Positions 62,413-64,000 of a DNA stretch of 64,000 nt are shown piece by piece. Position 1 is the stretch's first letter; every line of letters begins with the position of its first letter. Source of the DNA: VGKP01 sp964647695 (GTDB taxonomy: Archaea; Nanobdellota; Nanobdellia; Pacearchaeales; GW2011-AR1); the NCBI GenBank assembly GCA_964647695.1, contig CAZYIS010000002.1, forward strand, positions 1-64,000, read 5' to 3'. The position numbers and the translations under genes are program-made. The notes below the pieces were generated by a model. It had not been told where the DNA came from. It did no database searches and saw only the letters and a list, made by a program, of their open reading frames with translations.

Positions 62413-63486
62413 ATGTTAACAGAAAAGCAAATGGATGAGATTAGGGAACATCTGGAGAAGGCACAGAATCCTTTATTTTACTATGATAATGATTTGGATG
62501 GATTATGTAGTTTTCTTCTGCTTAGAAAGTATATTGGACGAGGTAAAGGAGTAGCGGTAAAGAGTTATCCTGATTTGAATATACAATATGCTAAACGTGT
62601 TCAAGAGTTAAATGCAGATTATGTTTTTATTTTGGATAAGCCATTGTTATCAAAAGAATTCGTAGAAGAAATAGATAGATTACAGGTGCCCATGGTATGG
62701 ATTGATCATCATGATATTGAAGGTAGTAATAAGGCAATAGAAGAGAAGATTGAAAAGGAAAATGCAGTATTTGTTTATAATCCTACACAGAATAAGGGAA
62801 AAAATAAAAGTTCTGAGCCGGTGACCTATTTATGTTATAATATTACTAAAAGAAAGGAAGATTTGTGGATTGCTACCATGGGTTGCATTGCTGATCATTA
62901 TATGCCTGATTTTGCTGCTGAGTTCAAGAAAGAATATCCGGAATTTTGGGGTAAAAATAAAATTGAAAAGCCATTCGATGCCTATTATGGAACTGAAATA
63001 GGCAGAATTGCTCAAGGGATTAGTTTTGGACTGAAAGATTCCATAACTCATGTGGTTCAGTTGCAGAATTTTCTTATTTCTTGTAAGGGCCCAGCTGATG
63101 TTTTCCAGGAAGGAGAAAATAATCATGCTTTCAGAGCTAAATTTATGGAAATTAAGAAAAAATATGATGTTTTGTTGAGTAAAGCTACGGATTGTGATTT
63201 TGGAAAGTTAATATTCTTTGATTATACGGGTGATTTATCTATCAGTGCAGAAATTGCCAATGAATTGTCCCATAGAAATCATGGAAAGTATATCGCTGTG
63301 GCATTTGTTAAGGGTGGAATAAGTAATGTTTCTTTGAGGGGTAAGGGTGTTAAAACTATTCTTGAAAAATTACTAAAGAAATTTGAAGGATCTTCTGGCG
63401 GGGGCCATGATGATGCCGCAGGAGCAAGAGTAAAGACTGATGATTTGGCTAAGTTTAGGGAAGCTTTGGCAAAAGAGATTAATTGA
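62413..63486 (+). CDS. DHH-family phosphoesterase (RecJ/GAN-like)
   Basis: 357 residues. Motif I DNDLDG is at 25-30, DHH at 98-100, and the C-terminal DHHA1 motif GGGHDDAAGA begins at 329. These bind the two metal ions. Archaeal relatives include the replisome-associated nuclease GAN and oligonucleotide/nanoRNA phosphatases. The size (shorter than RecJ) does not decide between them. TATA spacing and a stand-alone position suggest independent expression. Confidence 0.85.
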   Translation: MLTEKQMDEIREHLEKAQNPLFYYDNDLDGLCSFLLLRKYIGRGKGVAVKSYPDLNIQYAKRVQELNADYVFILDKPLLSKEFVEEIDRLQVPMVWIDHHDIEGSNKAIEEKIEKENAVFVYNPTQNKGKNKSSEPVTYLCYNITKRKEDLWIATMGCIADHYMPDFAAEFKKEYPEFWGKNKIEKPFDAYYGTEIGRIAQGISFGLKDSITHVVQLQNFLISCKGPADVFQEGENNHAFRAKFMEIKKKYDVLLSKATDCDFGKLIFFDYTGDLSISAEIANELSHRNHGKYIAVAFVKGGISNVSLRGKGVKTILEKLLKKFEGSSGGGHDDAAGARVKTDDLAKFREALAKEIN

Positions 63487-63534
63487 ATTAGCTAATAATG
63501 ATAGATTTTTAAATGGATTCACTTCTTAATTTTT

Positions 63535-64000
63535 ATGAAATATGATAAACTATTTTGGTTAGAAGATCATCCAGACATATTGCCTTCTGTAAGATTAGCT
63601 GGAGCTAATATGGAAGAAATTCTTGGTAAAACTAGTTTTGTTCATGATTATCAAACTGCACAAGATTTAATTTCTAGAGCCAGTTTTCAATTTCATATTC
63701 TAGATGCTGATTTTCCAAATGTTATATCTCCAGTTCATCTAAATGAAGTAAAATCATATCTTAAAAAAATAAATGAAGGTAATTTTACTATGTCTCCAAT
63801 ATTAGAAACTACTAATGGAACTCCGGCTAATCATTTTGTAAGATTTTATTTAGATAATCCATCTATTTTGGAAGGAAAATCTATTGTTTTATCTGCATCG
63901 AGTGTTGCTCCAGCATATGCCTATACATTAGGTTTGCCTTTTTATGCCAAGGGTACGATTTCCTCTCATGAATTAAAAAATTTAGTGAAAACTGAGTTAA
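63535..64000 (+). CDS. Receiver-like domain protein, 3' end cut by the window
   Basis: At least 155 residues, open to the right edge. It begins MKYDKLFWLEDHPDI, like the acidic first turn of receiver domains. HILDADFPN stands at the phospho-Asp position, LSASSVAP at the Ser/Thr position and LPFYAKG at the conserved Lys. The order fits a response-regulator receiver fold, although a long insertion (about residues 60-100) is unusual. A TATA-like box (atttttaaat) lies about 26 nt upstream. No kinase is visible. Confidence 0.55.
   Translation, partial: MKYDKLFWLEDHPDILPSVRLAGANMEEILGKTSFVHDYQTAQDLISRASFQFHILDADFPNVISPVHLNEVKSYLKKINEGNFTMSPILETTNGTPANHFVRFYLDNPSILEGKSIVLSASSVAPAYAYTLGLPFYAKGTISSHELKNLVKTEL

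Overview
The window is one continuous piece of an archaeal chromosome. It carries the archaeal transcription and translation core: TBP, TFB, TFE, RNA polymerase subunit L, aIF1A, ribosomal proteins S8e and S17e, an LSm protein, the tRNA-splicing endonuclease EndA, RadB and an ATP-dependent DNA ligase. It is AT-rich, genes are tightly packed, and many start codons lie about 25-28 nt downstream of a TATA box, which implies mostly leaderless mRNAs. Shine-Dalgarno motifs are few. These traits, the many secreted or membrane proteins of unknown function, and several bacterial-type (Patescibacteria-like) enzymes suggest a DPANN archaeon of the Woesearchaeota/Pacearchaeota type. This placement is inference; no 16S rRNA is present.

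Layout. 1-10.6 kb: a surface/secretion cluster made of an Ig-like membrane-anchored protein, a pilin-like protein and a 2695-residue secreted protein ending in a metzincin-type zinc protease site. 10.6-14 kb: tRNA-Leu, NAD kinase, a sigma-70/ECF-like protein convergent with TFB, S8e and LSm. 14-19.8 kb: ArgC, small membrane proteins, RNase Z, tRNA-Arg, a low-molecular-weight phosphatase, tRNA-Cys, two accessory genes and a DUF5679 zinc protein. 19.9-25 kb: GlyRS, a WYL-like protein, a tandem Lrp regulator, a pair of calcium-loop membrane proteins and a ZIP transporter. 25-28.3 kb: a copper operon (Met/Gly-rich membrane protein, cupredoxin, CopZ-like chaperone, CopA). 28.3-32.5 kb: tRNA-Ala, MinD, tRNA-Met, S17e and EndA. 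32.5-38.4 kb: aIF1A, a bacterial-type LeuRS, two methyltransferases and UppP; a 10-N assembly gap lies at 37869-37878. 38.4-43 kb: an orphan PD-(D/E)XK nuclease, a short bacterial-type AlaRS and coiled-coil proteins. 42.3-49.3 kb: TFE-rhomboid-SpoIIM, ScpB-glycosyltransferase-thioredoxin-like, an MBF1-like regulator, RpoL and RadB. 49.4-58.5 kb: two doubly membrane-anchored beta-helix surface proteins flanking DNA ligase. 58.5-64 kb: class-2-like PyrD, VKOR, TBP, a membrane HTH protein with a SIMPL protein, a DHH phosphoesterase and a truncated receiver-like protein.

Functional picture. Housekeeping information processing is mixed with envelope functions (adhesin-like beta-helix proteins, a giant protease, a glycosyltransferase, rhomboid, VKOR) and metal homeostasis. 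The most unusual items are the sigma-factor-like gene beside TFB, the giant metzincin protein, the paired surface proteins with near-identical ends, and one palindromic TATA box exactly midway between two divergent start codons. No gene-free stretch exceeds 300 bases. No CRISPR array, IS element or rRNA was recognised.
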